Source: Epiperipatus broadwayi
Taxonomy: Eukaryota > Onychophora > Udeonychophora > Euonychophora > Peripatidae
Assembly: GCA_028023455.1 (NCBI GenBank)
Contig: JAQFVV010000282.1
Location: 311,001 to 375,000 of the forward strand
Reading direction: 5' to 3'
Length of the DNA: 64,000 nt
Under the pieces are notes generated by a model. It ran no database searches. It was not told the origin of the DNA and worked only from the letters and a program-made list of their open reading frames with translations. Shown piece after piece: positions 1 through 10,076 of the stretch. Numbering within the stretch: the first letter of the stretch is position 1; each line of letters starts with the position of its first letter. The translations under genes were made by a program, and so were the position numbers.

Positions 1-162
1 CCATGTGTGACCAAAGATTCATCTCCTATTTTCTACTAGGATGGCCATGTCAATACACATGTGCAGTGTAGGTATAATGCACAGTGCTTTTCTAGTTGAT
101 CTGGTTTATTTCAATTTTGTCTAAAATTAGCAAATATATACATTTCCAACTTTAGTGAAACC

Positions 163-292
163 ATGAACCCTCCGAAAAAATGTAAAATTGGTGATGAATG
201 TCATGTGTTTAATGAAGAATGGACAAACAAATATTTCTTTGGTAATACAGAGAATAAAGCAGTGTGTTTATTGTGTCATAAAAAAAAGATGC
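163..292 (+). pseudogene. hAT/GTF2IRD2-like BED-type zinc-finger N-terminus, truncated
   Basis: An ORF opens at an ATG at 163. About its first 43 residues resemble the N-terminus shared by hAT-derived proteins such as GTF2IRD2-like and ZBED proteins: a K/R-rich start, then FNEEWTNKYFF and KAVCLLCHKK with the first CxxC of a BED-like finger. The matching His pair and the whole transposase body are missing. From about 292 the frame enters an unrelated C/G-rich block (292-365) and ends at 471, so the 102-codon ORF is a chimera. I infer a transposase or domesticated-transposase 5' exon remnant. Recognition rests on a short motif only. Confidence 0.5.
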
Positions 293-965
293 GGCCCTCC
301 ACTAACCTTCCCTTCCACAAAGTGGCCCCTGGGTGGCCCTCCTCCAACCTCTGCAGCCCCCCGAGCCAAAACAATTGCCTACCCCTGATCAAAGGCATTC
401 ATTGTTGGGAGAAGGGGCATGGCACAATGCTTCTACATTACACTGATGCAAATTTATTTCACCTATTTTGAAATTACTTGAAATGTGTTTTATCAGTAGA
501 TATGCAAGATTCATCCATTAGTTGCATTTGGAAGACAATCAGATACTGCCTGATTAATGACAGAATGAAGAGTATGAAGTATTTGAGTTGCTTAGAATGC
601 ATAAACCCCACTATTTTGTATACACACATATATAATAAACAGTTCATATTTATAAAAATAAAATATATGAAAACCACACATACATACAGTTTTAGCAGCT
701 TTTGGCTTGCTTGATGTAATCATAACTTTGCTTTGCTAACAGAGATTGCTAGGAATCAGTCCATTAGAACTTAGTTTTTTATAATTTACATTTAAAAAAT
801 TTGCTATTATGTAAAATAATATATCTAAATACTATTTAATATAATGCTAATAATATATAATCATTGGTGTGGTAAGATATACAAGTGCTACTTATATATA
901 TATATATATAGGGGTATATGTATTCACTATCTATACTATAATTTAGATTGTTAGTTTTGATCGTA
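293..965. other. Non-coding stretch with C-rich block
   Basis: 293-365 is strikingly C-rich for this window (runs of C with CCT and CCA), then ordinary AT-rich sequence follows. Short ORFs at 474-714 on both strands have no recognisable content. A short (TA)n tract sits at about 893-910. Confidence 0.5.
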
Positions 966-1322
966 GGAAAGAAGGAATAAAGAAACTAGATCTGAATAAA
1001 ACTTGAGTTTGAACAATTCTATTCAGCTGCAAGCGTGAATGAATCTAACTCAGAGAAAGATAGTATGGGTCGCTCAGTTCAGATTAGGAATCTATCTATA
1101 TCTTGAGAAAGACCAAAGGATTTAGATAAAAAAATGAAGTTAAAACTTGTAGCTGTATTTATGTCAAGTGGCTACCAAGACTATAAGGGTGTTTAAATAA
1201 AAGTATTCCTATCTCTAATATAATTCTTCAGATCATGATTTCAATATTGTATCGAGAAAGAGAATAAAGAAACTAGATCTGAATACAAATCTGAGGTTTA
1301 GAAACAATTTCTATTCAGCTTG
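966..1322. repeat. Direct repeat pair, period about 287 bp
   Basis: The block AATAAAGAAACTAGATCTGA at 976 recurs at 1263. Both are followed by a GAGTTT/GAGGTTT block and end in CTATTCAGCT (about 1028 and 1320). The intervening DNA is AT-rich. This could be a decayed tandem repeat. No ribozyme motif or ORF is visible. Confidence 0.5.
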
Positions 1323-1552
1323 AAGGATTAGAATTTTTTTAATGGTTTCTTGTGATAGATTGAGAGGTTCATATTGGATGATGAATCAAATTATTGTTGT
1401 ATGTGAGTTGAGAATTTAAAAATTATTAGAATAGAAATTGTTTATAAATAGGTATAGAATTTTATTTTTTGGATAAAAGAAATATGATAAGTGGAGAGAT
1501 AGTATAAGATTAAAAAGATGTTTGAGGAATGAATAATGTTTTTTATATATAT

Positions 1553-1553
1553 G

Positions 1554-1592
<39 letters not shown>
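1553..1592. repeat. (TA)n microsatellite
   Basis: About 40 bp of near-perfect TA dinucleotide. 1323-1937 otherwise holds nothing I recognise. Confidence 0.9.
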
Positions 1593-1596
<4 letters not shown>

Positions 1597-1950
1597 TTCC
1601 CTACATTATTAGCCACATTGAATGAATCTGTGGTTTGGATTATTCAACCGTATTAACATTATTTATCAGTTGGGCTATTTTCACAGGACATGTAAAATAC
1701 AAAGATAAATAAATAGTTTGAGTCCTTTTACATTTGCAAAACATTAAAGCTGACAATAGAGGGAAGAACATTCATATTAAATAGTGAGTTGGGTTGGATT
1801 TGAAATGCTATTTTAAAAAATATAAATTTTAATATCAATTAGAACGTGAAAAGAATTCTACTTTTATCCAAATGAAATTTGAGCTCAAATTACAGGAATA
1901 ATAAAAATATTAGCTAATTACTTAAGCGTTATGAGTCAGTGATAGATATA

Positions 1951-2205
1951 AAACAGGCAATATACGTATTGCCACACACAGCAAGCTAGAGTAATCAATG
2001 GATGCCAGAAGACTTGTGCATAAAACCCCCATCTAATGCCTACTCATCCAATATCTCCAGACTAGTTTCTGGCTTGTGGCTTTCGTCAGTGAGGAGCCTT
2101 GGATCTGAGAGCACTGCACCTAGTGGCAATACGTATAGTGAATTTTGTCTGTTTTAACAATAGTTATACACAAGCATAAAATGTGGTGGTCATGTGATTT
2201 TTATT
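1951..2205 (+). mobile_element. RZ-A element copy 1 (retrozyme-like, 13-bp TSD)
   Basis: A short non-coding insertion flanked by the 13-bp TSD AGTGATAGATATA (1938-1950 and 2206-2218). It opens AAACAGGCAA and closes with the family's tail CATGTGATTTTTATT. Its outer ends are inverted (TACGTATTGCCA against TGGCAATACGTA). Between them lies one hammerhead motif on the minus strand. There is no ORF and no poly(A) tail. TSD length and tail suggest insertion by target-primed reverse transcription. I infer a non-autonomous retrozyme-like element. The same family recurs at 9.5, 12.2, 27.1, 57.5 and 58.5 kb. Confidence 0.75.
2046..2105 (-). ncRNA. Type I hammerhead ribozyme, RZ-A1 (core complete)
   Basis: Read on the minus strand: outer stem I ATCCAA with TTGGAT, inner stem I CCTCA facing TGGAG (one mismatch), core CTGACGA, short stem II, GAAAC, a two-base-pair stem III (AC/GT, loop TA), and cleavage triplet GTC. 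Position 7 of the core is C, which the CUGANGA consensus permits. Stem II is weak (A-AGC against GCC-A). Activity is inferred, not shown. Confidence 0.7.
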
Positions 2206-2218
2206 AGTGATAGATATA

Positions 2219-3182
2219 CCCATATATAGTTAAACTGTTGCAACTATACATAGATTTACAACATAAACCTGACTTTGTGAACTGTTTATATATTTTTATT
2301 CCATTTCATTTACAACTCATATGGATTTATAATTACCTTTTCATTAATTTTAATTTTTTAGATATATAGATATATCATAGAACTCTTTTTAATTCTAAAT
2401 AATTTGGAAATTATAAAACAAGTTTTTATTTTAAATTAAAATTTTCATTTAATCTTAATAATATAATACTTGAAAACATTCATTTTGAAATAATTTTTAT
2501 TTGAATTCAATATATCATGACAGTTTGGAGAAAAAAATAAAACAATATTTTTTTTTTCTTTTCAAATTACTTTACTAAATCAAATGAAAACTTGATCAAA
2601 GGAATTTTGTTTTTAGTTAAAATGTGCATCCAAAAGAGAAAGTTATATTTAAAAATTCAACAATACTATTTATCTGGATGATTATAGATTAGTTACAAAA
2701 AGAAAAATTAAATTATTTAAAAATTCTGAGGTGCAGGGGAAAAGTTAAGGACCAGTAAGTTTCAAACACAAGATACATCCTGTCTTATGTGTGGATAAAC
2801 ATAAAGGTCAATATTATCTCAACAACAATTTGAATTTTAACAGTTTTTTTTAATATCTTTTCTTAACTTAATCTGTATGCTATTTGTTTAAGTAGCTAAG
2901 ATAAATGTACTTACTACTGGTTAGACAAAATTATGAATATTAATTTTTTTTGCAGGTTGAAGTATCTAATTATTACTATACCAAGCTAAATTACTTGATA
3001 ATCAATGGTGGAAGTTTGCAATTACTTACACTTTTTTATTTATCATTTTTAATAAGCCTTTTATAATATTAAGATATTTAATGCAAAACATTTTATTTAA
3101 TGCCAAAGTTAATAAGCATTATCACTAACCATTACCAGTACATTGAATAATAATAATTACTCTTTTTTCCTGTATTGCCAAA
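2219..3182. other. AT-rich intergenic sequence, nothing recognised
   Basis: Many short A and T runs, no ORF with content, no repeat shared with the rest of the window that I could see. Confidence 0.5.
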
Positions 3183-3570
3183 TGTATATCATATAATACT
3201 AAATCATCTATGCACTTTACTACTCTTACACAATATTTTATTTACCATCCTATTTTACAGTTTCGATTGCCCCAGCAATCTTCTTCAGAACTTTTTATCT
3301 CCTAACTGCTTTACTACTGTTACACAATGCTTTATTTACCATCCTCTTTTGCAGTTTACAGTTTTGATTGCCCAAGCAATCTTCTTCAGAACCTTTTATC
3401 TCCTAACTGCTAAATTCAAATCTGAGTTTAGCAGTTAGGAGATAAAAAGTTCTGAAGAAGATTGCTGGGGCAATTGAAACTGTAAACTGTAAAAGAAGAT
3501 GGTAAATAAAGCATTGTGTAATAGTACTAAAGTGCATGGAAGATTTAGTATTATATGGTATACATTGAAG
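3183..3570. repeat. Fold-back repeat with 94-bp tandem units
   Basis: Two direct copies of a 94-bp unit start at 3215 and 3309 (CTTTACTACT...). A third copy lies inverted at about 3429-3540. The outer arms also match as an inverted repeat (ATAATACTAAATC at about 3195 against GATTTAGTATTAT at about 3545). Each unit carries a CTGAAGA...GAAAC motif with a strong intervening hairpin. The 87-codon ORF across it is incidental. Confidence 0.7.
3429..3500 (+). ncRNA. Hammerhead-like motif in the 94-bp family
   Basis: Read on plus: CTGAAGA, one extra A, a 6-bp stem GATTGC/GCAATT (GCAATC in the copy at 3251-3300, minus), loop TGGG, then GAAAC and TGTA. Core residues fit CUGANGA and GAAA. Stem I is hard to draw and there is a bulged A before stem II. 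Further copies are at about 3251-3300 and 3355-3411 (minus); the latter has CAAAAC. I treat it as HHR-like only. Confidence 0.4.
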
Positions 3571-3649
3571 AATAAAGATCTTTTCATATTAAAAATAGCT
3601 TCTATAATTTATAACTTATTTTCTTCATTTCATTTCAGCAAACTTTATA

Positions 3650-4018
3650 ATCTCATCCACCCATCTCATAAGTGAGTTTTTTCAAGATCTTTATATCCAT
3701 TTGGAATTTTGTTTATCTATTGTAATCTTTTTTTAGTACTAACTCAACATTTCATCATTATCTTATTTTTTTCAATTATATTCTACTACTTTATTGTTCT
3801 CTCATCAATGTACCTTGTATTCAATTCTTCTTATTAATTCCATTATACATGTTACTATGTTTCAAGTTATGGTTGAAAATCTCTGCATTGATTTTCATAA
3901 TGTCACATGTCCAAGTCTTAGAACTATAAGAAAGTTCTGGTTATATTCATTTAGTAAAACCTTTCATTCAAGCATGTACATATTTCCTTTTAATATTAAG
4001 TTATTTTTAAGAAAACCA
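3650..4018 (-). pseudogene. RTE LINE 3' fragment
   Basis: The minus strand matches the 3' half of the RTE copies at 15.2-15.8 and 43.6 kb at DNA level. Shared blocks are CATCCACCCATCTCATAAG, GTCCAAGTCTTAGAACTATAAG and CATATTTCCTTTTAATATTAAG. The reading frame is destroyed, and the ORF on plus at 3794-4027 is only its antisense shadow. Confidence 0.65.
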
Positions 4019-4034
4019 TTATATTAAATTTCAT

Positions 4035-4497
4035 TTCTAATATATAGGGTATATGAGCACAGACTTTCACATGACCCACCACTCTCCACTCTATCTTATA
4101 ACACTGATACACTTGAACACATATATGTTGAAAAGATAAATAATCAATATACATATTTCATGCTAAACTAGCAATCATCAGTTGGTCCAGATTACCATCT
4201 CCACACATATATGCTATAAGTGCTCAGATATATATTAAGATAGCCAATCCTCATACTTTAATGGACAGGCTTCAATATACTCCACACTCCAGTTCTTCAA
4301 CCGTCCATCTAATTGAAAATCTGATGATGGAAAGCGCAAAGGCCACCCTGAGGCCGAGATTCCCATCACACCCATCTTAACCTAAAGTTAACCTGACCAT
4401 AAACCATTTAATACATATACAAGGGATAGGCAGACATCTCTACTATGTAATAACTGAAATACAGGCTTATTATATACCTGTATCAATATATGTAATA
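4035..4497. repeat. RZ-C unit (about 454 bp)
   Basis: The unit begins near ATATATAGGGTATATGAGC and recurs about 454 bp later (4494), giving a tandem arrangement of which the second unit is incomplete. The same sequence forms the dimer at 55.7-56.5 kb and parts of 12.9-13.2 and 25.1-25.4 kb. It contains one hammerhead and no ORF. Confidence 0.7.
4143..4186 (-). ncRNA. Type I hammerhead ribozyme, RZ-C copy 1
   Basis: On minus: ACCAA, CTGATGA, stem II TGCT/AGCA (flanked by a U-U pair), GAAA, stem III ATA/TAT with a 2-nt loop, H17 = A, then TTGAT. Stem I has one mismatch compared with the TTGGT of the sibling copies. The catalytic core is complete. Confidence 0.7.
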
Positions 4498-4800
4498 TAT
4501 AGGGTATATGAGCACAGACTTTCACACAACTCACCAACTCCACTTTATCTCATAACACTGATACCCTTGAACACATATATGTTGAAAAAATAAATAATCA
4601 CCAATATACCTACTTCATGCTAAACCAGCATATTGGTGATTATTTATCTTTTCAACATATATGTGTTCAAGTGTATCAGGGTTATGAGATAGAGTGGAGA
4701 GTGGTAGGTCGTGTGAAAGTCTGTGCTCATACACCCTATATATTATATATGTAGACATAGGTATATAATAAGCCTGTGTTTCAGTTATTAAATTCATTTC
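4440..4800. repeat. Inverted dimer of RZ-C, axis inside the ribozyme
   Basis: 4440-4615 and 4622-4800 are near-perfect inverted copies (for example ATATGTTGAAAA... against ...TTTTCAACATAT). The switch of strand falls within the ribozyme: the sequence runs through the GAAA-side half (CATGCTAAACCAGCA) and returns directly into TATTGGTGAT. The ribozyme is therefore cut in half at the fold-back point. Confidence 0.75.
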
Positions 4801-5798
4801 TGTAACTAATTTTATACACTATATTTCCGTCTGTATTAATAATTAATGTTTACTATATATGTATATTATTTAAAACTATTTCAAATTAAAAATTTGTGAA
4901 CATTTTACTTTTAATAAAAATTCAATATATATATATGCAAAAACAAACTTTACTCATAATTTCAAAAAATAAAACAAGAAATTAAATCTGATTCTGTCAT
5001 TCTTGGCTTGAGGTCACCACTATACATGTACCCGCTTAACTGGAGCTTCTTCCAGTAATGTGGAGAAGACCTGTTCAGTGACTGAATATTAACCTGAGGC
5101 TCTTCCATCTTTCTTCTGATTAAAGCCAAAAATCTTTGGACTGGAAAATGACTGTAATAATGCTCTGTTTCTCTGTTTAAACATAGATCATTTTTATGGA
5201 TTTAAATATGACATTAGTTTTTAGCTTTCCATTTAATAAAAAATAATATCTTTTCCATTATTATTTTTTTCTTCATATCCAATGAATTAGTAGTACTATT
5301 CTATGCGAAATGAAATAGAAATAGGATTCTGCTTTAAAACTGCAGTTCATGTTAAACGTAGATCTGGGAAACAAAAACTGTCATTCATAGTAATCAAAAA
5401 AAATCATCCTCAACTGAGCAGCCACAGGAAAAAAAATTATCTTGATAAAATAAACTTAAAAAAGCCATATATATATATATTAAAAAATAAAATAAAGACC
5501 GAATGAAATGTTTGTAATGAGTTCATTATAATTCTTGAATTAACAAGGCATAAACAAAAGAAGCCCCTATAGCACCCAGATAAATGATGACACTAAGAAA
5601 TAGTGAGGGGCTAATTTATATTTATTTACTACATATTTTTGCAAGAAAGAGGACGGGTGAAGACAACATTCTATAACTAAATACCCATAGATGCTACGAT
5701 GATTTTAAATAAAATCCAATTGAAATTGTTCTTTCCTTCAGTGGATTTTATCAAATTTTCAAACAGGATTTAGTATGTATCTGTTTCATATAAAATTT
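4801..5798. other. AT-rich sequence, no gene
   Basis: 4980-5160 is less simple (GGCTTGAGGTCACCAC, CTGGAGCTTCTTCCAG) but matches nothing I know. The 67-codon ORF at 5303-5506 is lysine-rich low complexity. Confidence 0.45.
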
Positions 5799-5903
5799 AC
5801 TTACAAAGATTTTTTTTTTATATGTCAAATGCGTTGAGGCCAGCTGCTTGAAAGATAGCTATGCTAACCGCTAGGCTACCAACGCTTGACTTACAAAGAT
5901 TTT
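5799..5903 (-). mobile_element. tRNA-Gly-derived SINE (truncated), 15-bp TSD
   Basis: The SINE body (5814-5888, minus) starts GTCAAGCGTTGG, keeps the A-box-like TAGCGGTTAGCATAG and an anticodon-arm remnant, has lost most of the T-arm, and ends with TTTGACATAT plus an A-run. The flanking TSD is ACTTACAAAGATTTT (5799-5813 and 5889-5903). It sits inside the RTE copy that continues at 5895. Confidence 0.75.
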
Positions 5904-6420
5904 AAAATTGTCATAGGAGGATTTTTGTGCTAAAATTGATAAACAATTGAAAATATAAATGTGCTGTGATTAAATTTGGTGGTGATAATAGAAATGCAAG
6001 AGAACATAGACTTGTGACATTTAGAGAAAAAGAAAAACTTTATATAATGATTTATTTATTTTTTTGAGAAAAATGTTAAAAGGAAATGTACATGGAAGTC
6101 TACAAATGAAGATATACTAAAATTAAATTATACTTTGTCTAACAAAAAATATGTTAATCAAAATTGTAATGTTCTCAGTAAAATCAACATAGGAAGTGAT
6201 AAGAAATTTCTGAGATATAAAATACATATAGTGCAAAACTAGAGAGACAAAAATTATCAAGAAAAATATATATTCAGAATTGATATTTTTAATCTTCATT
6301 AACATTCCACATGAATTTAAATAAGAATTTGCAAATCCTTTTCAAGTTCACATGATGTAGATTTGAATGAAATCAATAGGAAAATAGCTGGTATACTTTT
6401 AAAAAGTGTAACAAAGATAG
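5895..6420 (+). pseudogene. RTE-1 LINE, endonuclease C-terminal part
   Basis: First surviving piece of an RTE-clade LINE, aligned by eye with the better copy at 62.25-62.75 kb (for example GGTGATAATAGAAATGCAAGAGAACATAGACTTG split over a shared block, and ACTTTTAAAAA...AACAAAGATAG). It covers the end of the apurinic/apyrimidinic-type endonuclease and the linker to the RT. Frames are broken throughout. The element is interrupted on the left by a SINE and on the right, exactly at 6420/6421, by a solo LTR; it resumes at 8316. Confidence 0.7.
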
Positions 6421-8311
6421 TGTAACATGCTGTTACATTATTTTTAAATTAAAATAAAGAGAAAATAATCTTAAATAAAAATTGATTTATTAAAAACTAA
6501 AAGAAAATTAAAAGAATTATATTTAACATATACATTATCACACAGATGGAAAACATTAAAAAAAAAATATTTAAAAGTAAGAAATTTTTTAAAAAAGTAA
6601 ATATCTAAAGATTAGTACTGTTAGTAAAAAGTTATATAAAAGAAAATAGAAATAAATGTTAATTAATTTTTATTTTAAGAATCATGTTTAATCTTAGTAA
6701 ATGGAAATGATTGTTTTATTAATTAAATGTAAAGTGAACTAGCCCTTGGGGCACTTAAATAATTGAAAGTTCAGATGAGAGATATAAAAAAAAATAAAGA
6801 TTGACCAATGCAAGCACCAAGCCATGCATGGGTCAGAAAGGAAAACATCTGGACCTTAGGATCAATGACATCATGTTAGATAGATCTGTAAAATTTATAA
6901 TAAGGGAGGCCTATTACTATAAAAAGAAAAAATTATTGAATTCAATTGTTGTTATTTTTAATCTGACTATTAATCTTGCAGCTGTATTGTGGACTCCGTG
7001 ATGTAGGGGTATTGTAATAAAAAAGTTTCCTTTGCATGCACCAGCTGAGGTCTTCCAATGACAGTTCCTGACCCAATTATTGGCAGGCAGTGGTTTCATC
7101 TCCGAAGAGAAAAATCTACACAGAATGTGAGACTTAGGATGGACTTCCATAAACCTTTCACAATCAGTAGAATTTGTAAATACTTACTCTAGGAAGCATA
7201 AACTTTTATTAATATGAACTTTAAAACAAACTTTCAATTAGTAACCTAAAACATGAACTCTTATCTGACTTAAAAGAACTCTAAATCATTTTTTTATGTA
7301 TATGTTTGCTAATCATTTCCATTTTTATTATTTTTTTTTATCTGTTAATTAAATTATTAAATTTAAAGTTGGGTGTAGATGGTTGCATAAATTCATTAAT
7401 GTTTATGTTAGTTTAAGGGGGTTTAATTTCAGACTATTTGTTTCATAGTTGAGTCAATGCTGGTAAAGGGATATATGGACATTTATATCAAATATAATGT
7501 GAAGCATGTTAGCATATAGGGCACCATGCCCAAGTGAATGCATAATCAAAAGGTGTAGTCATATCATTGCAATGAATGCAGACATATTTCCTGTGACATT
7601 GACCCCTTTTTGCTCTATGGATAGGGACTATAAGTCGGTACAGTACCACTCTCCCTCCATACATAGCATTTATTTTTAATGTTTTATATATATGATTCAT
7701 TTTCCAGACAGACGCAGATTCCTGTACTGGATGAGGATAATGTCCTTTAAATAATATCATACTGCAGACACACATTTCTGTCAGCATGGTTTTATGTTAA
7801 CACCTTCATATTGCATTGGTTGCATCTGTATATCAGGAAGTGAGTGTTAGTGTAGCTACAAACTTTTAGCCTGAGGTTGGATGTTTTGAAAAGTTTTAAT
7901 TGCATAATCTACATAGCTTAGCTACGCACAACATTCTAAAATAAAAATATTATATAAAATGTCCATCTGTGTGAACTTTCTAAAATAATAATTTAAATTT
8001 AAAATTAATAATAAAATCTAAAGCAATATTAATTTACTCCTCAAAGTTATAAGTGTGTAAATAAATATTTTTGTGATTATTACTGGCAGTGCTTTATTTT
8101 ATTTATTTATTTTTAATATTAAAAATATATTTTAAGAATTTAAACTTTAAATCTCAGCTACTCCTTGAGCTAGTGTCTAGAGCTAACAGTTTATAAAAGT
8201 TGGATCTTTCCCAAGGTGTATCTGCCTACATTATAAATTTTCTAGGTTCAAATGGCTAGCGGCACCCTATATGGCAGATAGGGAAAGTGTCCATACTCCC
8301 CAATCATTATA
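6421..8311. mobile_element. Solo-LTR-like insertion, copy 1 (4-bp TSD)
   Basis: A 1,891-bp insertion starting TGTAACATG and ending CATTATA, flanked by ATAG (6417-6420 and 8312-8315). Its ends are defined because it splits an RTE whose two halves align with the intact copy at 62.7 kb. A second copy lies at 19987-22058. Both carry a TATAAAAAG box, an upstream TGACRTC, and AATAAA motifs near the 3' end. No coding capacity. TG...TA ends and a 4-bp duplication fit an LTR of a Gypsy or BEL type element left by recombination, but no internal region is seen, so the class is inferred. Small ORFs inside (6801-7787) are incidental. Confidence 0.65.
6866..6926 (+). promoter_or_regulatory. CRE-like site and TATA box in solo LTR copy 1
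   Basis: TGACATC (6866-6872) lies about 50 bp upstream of TATAAAAAG (6918-6926). The second LTR has TGACGTC at the same place, so this copy looks like a CpG-decayed CRE. Confidence 0.5.
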
Positions 8312-8315
8312 ATAG

Positions 8316-9362
8316 CTAGTACAAAATGAGCAGCATTTGCCAATAACATTTATACTGAGACAAGATAATTATATAAAAAAGAAGAAATATGAAAATATAT
8401 AAAAACAATGTATTTAGAAGGATTGAATATTCAAAATTTTGTACACAGTACTATAAGAAAATATAATTATGAATTAGAAAGGAAAACTATAGAAGAGAAT
8501 AAAAGTCTCAAAAGGTAAAATAATATATTGTTATTGGTAGGAAGTTTATTTCTGTACTTAAGAAAAAAAAATGGAACTATTACTAAAAAGAGAGATGACA
8601 TCATGGAATGTGTGGAAGAATTCTTTCAATAATTATACAGCAATAAAGAACAAGGAAAAGTATCTTCTACAAGTATTATATTTTTCAAATTGCCCAGGAT
8701 TTTAAATGAAACATATGCAATTAAATCTATGATGAGGGAAATGCTTCAGGTAATGATGGAATTATAATCACTATTTAAAAAAATAGAAATTTTTTTGGCA
8801 AAGTTATATTCCAAATTACTAAATGATAAAGATGCACCAGATGATTGGAAGAATGCAGTATTAATATTTAAAAAGATGATAAACAAGATATAGTTCTATA
8901 CACAATTTTTACCAAGATAATTGTAGTTCGTCTATGGAGAACTTTAGATTTTAATCAAACAGAAGAACAAGTTGGTTTTTATACAGTGGATCACATTCAA
9001 ATATTGAAAGAAGTTATTGAAATGACCAATCAATATGAGTTTCCATTATGCTTTGGATTTTCAGATTATGAAAAAAATTTGATTCTATAAAATTTCTTCA
9101 GTGGTTAAAGCATCGGGTCACCATGATAGAGATCCAGGATATTCTCACATTCTGAAGAATGATACTAAGAAGATTAACCTTGAGAAGGGTGTAGAGCAGT
9201 GTGACTCCATATTTTCAAAACTTTTTACAGAAGTTTTGCAAGAAGTATTTTGTGGATTAAAATAGAAAGTTACAGAAGTAAAAGTAAATGGAGATTATTT
9301 AAGCCATCTAGATTTTGCAGATGATGTAATTGTTTTTGTAACTATTACTTAAGAATTTCAGG
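8316..9362 (+). pseudogene. RTE-1 LINE, reverse transcriptase part
   Basis: Continuation of the same RTE after the solo LTR; the join (CTAGTACAAAATGAGCAGCA) aligns with CTGGCAGAAAAAAGCAGCA near 62735. It spans the RT palm, recognisable from TTTTAGATGATTATG-type blocks and from GATTTTGCAGATGATGTAAT (the FADD motif) near 9310, but has many frameshifts and stops. It is cut at about 9362 by an RZ-A insertion and resumes at 10077. Confidence 0.7.
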
Positions 9363-9583
9363 CTGAAACTAATTACTAGCAGTAATCTTAGTTCACAAAT
9401 TAATCAAGCCAGCTTAATATTTCATGTATTATTTTAAATTAAGTATTACTAATTTCAACAGCACATAAATAATTGTTGTTTAAACAGGCAAAACTCACTA
9501 TACATATTGCCACTCACAACAAGCTAGAGTAATCAATGGATGCCAGAAGGCTTGTGCATAAAATCCCCATCTAGTGCCTACTC

Positions 9584-9642
9584 ATCCAATATCCCCAGAC
9601 TAGTTTCTGGCTTATTGCCTTCATCAGTGAGGAGCCTTGGAT
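9584..9642 (-). ncRNA. Type I hammerhead ribozyme, RZ-A2 left arm
   Basis: On minus: outer stem I ATCCAA/TTGGAT (6 bp), inner CCTCA/TGGGG, core CTGATGA, stem II GGC/GCC with loop AATAA and an A-A pair next to the core, GAAAC, 2-bp stem III, GTC. The core is complete. Confidence 0.75.
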
Positions 9643-9864
9643 GTGAGAGCACTGCACCTAGATCTTAGGATCTAATGCGACCCTCCAGCAACCACCTTTT
9701 ATCTCCATTTAACTACAAAACTATGAGTCTTAAATTGAAAATGCCTTAATGTTTTCAATCCAAGACCATTAGCTTATATAGTCATATGGGTCTGAACCCA
9801 GTTCAGTACCCACACATTTTGGTGTCTTTGGTTAGATCCTAAGATCTAGGTGCAGTGCTCTCAC

Positions 9865-9923
9865 ATCCAAGGCTCCTCACTGATGAAGACCATAAGCCAG
9901 AAACTGGTCTGGGGATATTGGAT
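9865..9923 (+). ncRNA. Type I hammerhead ribozyme, RZ-A2 right arm
   Basis: Inverted partner of the motif at 9584. Same stems I and core (CTGATGA, GAAAC, GTC). Stem II has a mismatch (GAC against GCC). Stem III loop is TG. Confidence 0.7.
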
Positions 9924-10076
9924 GAGTAGGCACTAGATGGGGATTTTATTCACAAGCCTTCTGGCATCCATTGATTACTCTAGCTTGGTGTGTGTGGCAA
10001 TATATATAGTGAGTTTTGCCCGTTTTAACAACAGTTATACACAAGCATAAGAGGTGGTGGTCATGTGATGTTTATT

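Larger units (their letters stand above)
9363..10076. mobile_element. RZ-A element copy 2, palindromic, inside RTE-1
   Basis: Interrupts RTE-1 between AATTTCAGG (about 9354-9362) and AACTTCAGG (10077-10085), an imperfect TSD. 9363-9481 is AT-rich sequence of uncertain origin. From 9482 (AAACAGGCAAAACTC) the element is typical: about 200-bp inverted arms (9482-9660 and 9845-10020), each with a hammerhead, around a centre containing GGGTCTGAAC...GTTCAG. It closes with the family tail CATGTGATGTTTATT. No ORF. Confidence 0.75.

Noticed and set aside
4315-4340. CTGATGATGGAAAG as a second ribozyme in RZ-C (also 56467)
   Set aside because: CTGATGA and GAAA are only two bases apart, leaving no room for stem II.
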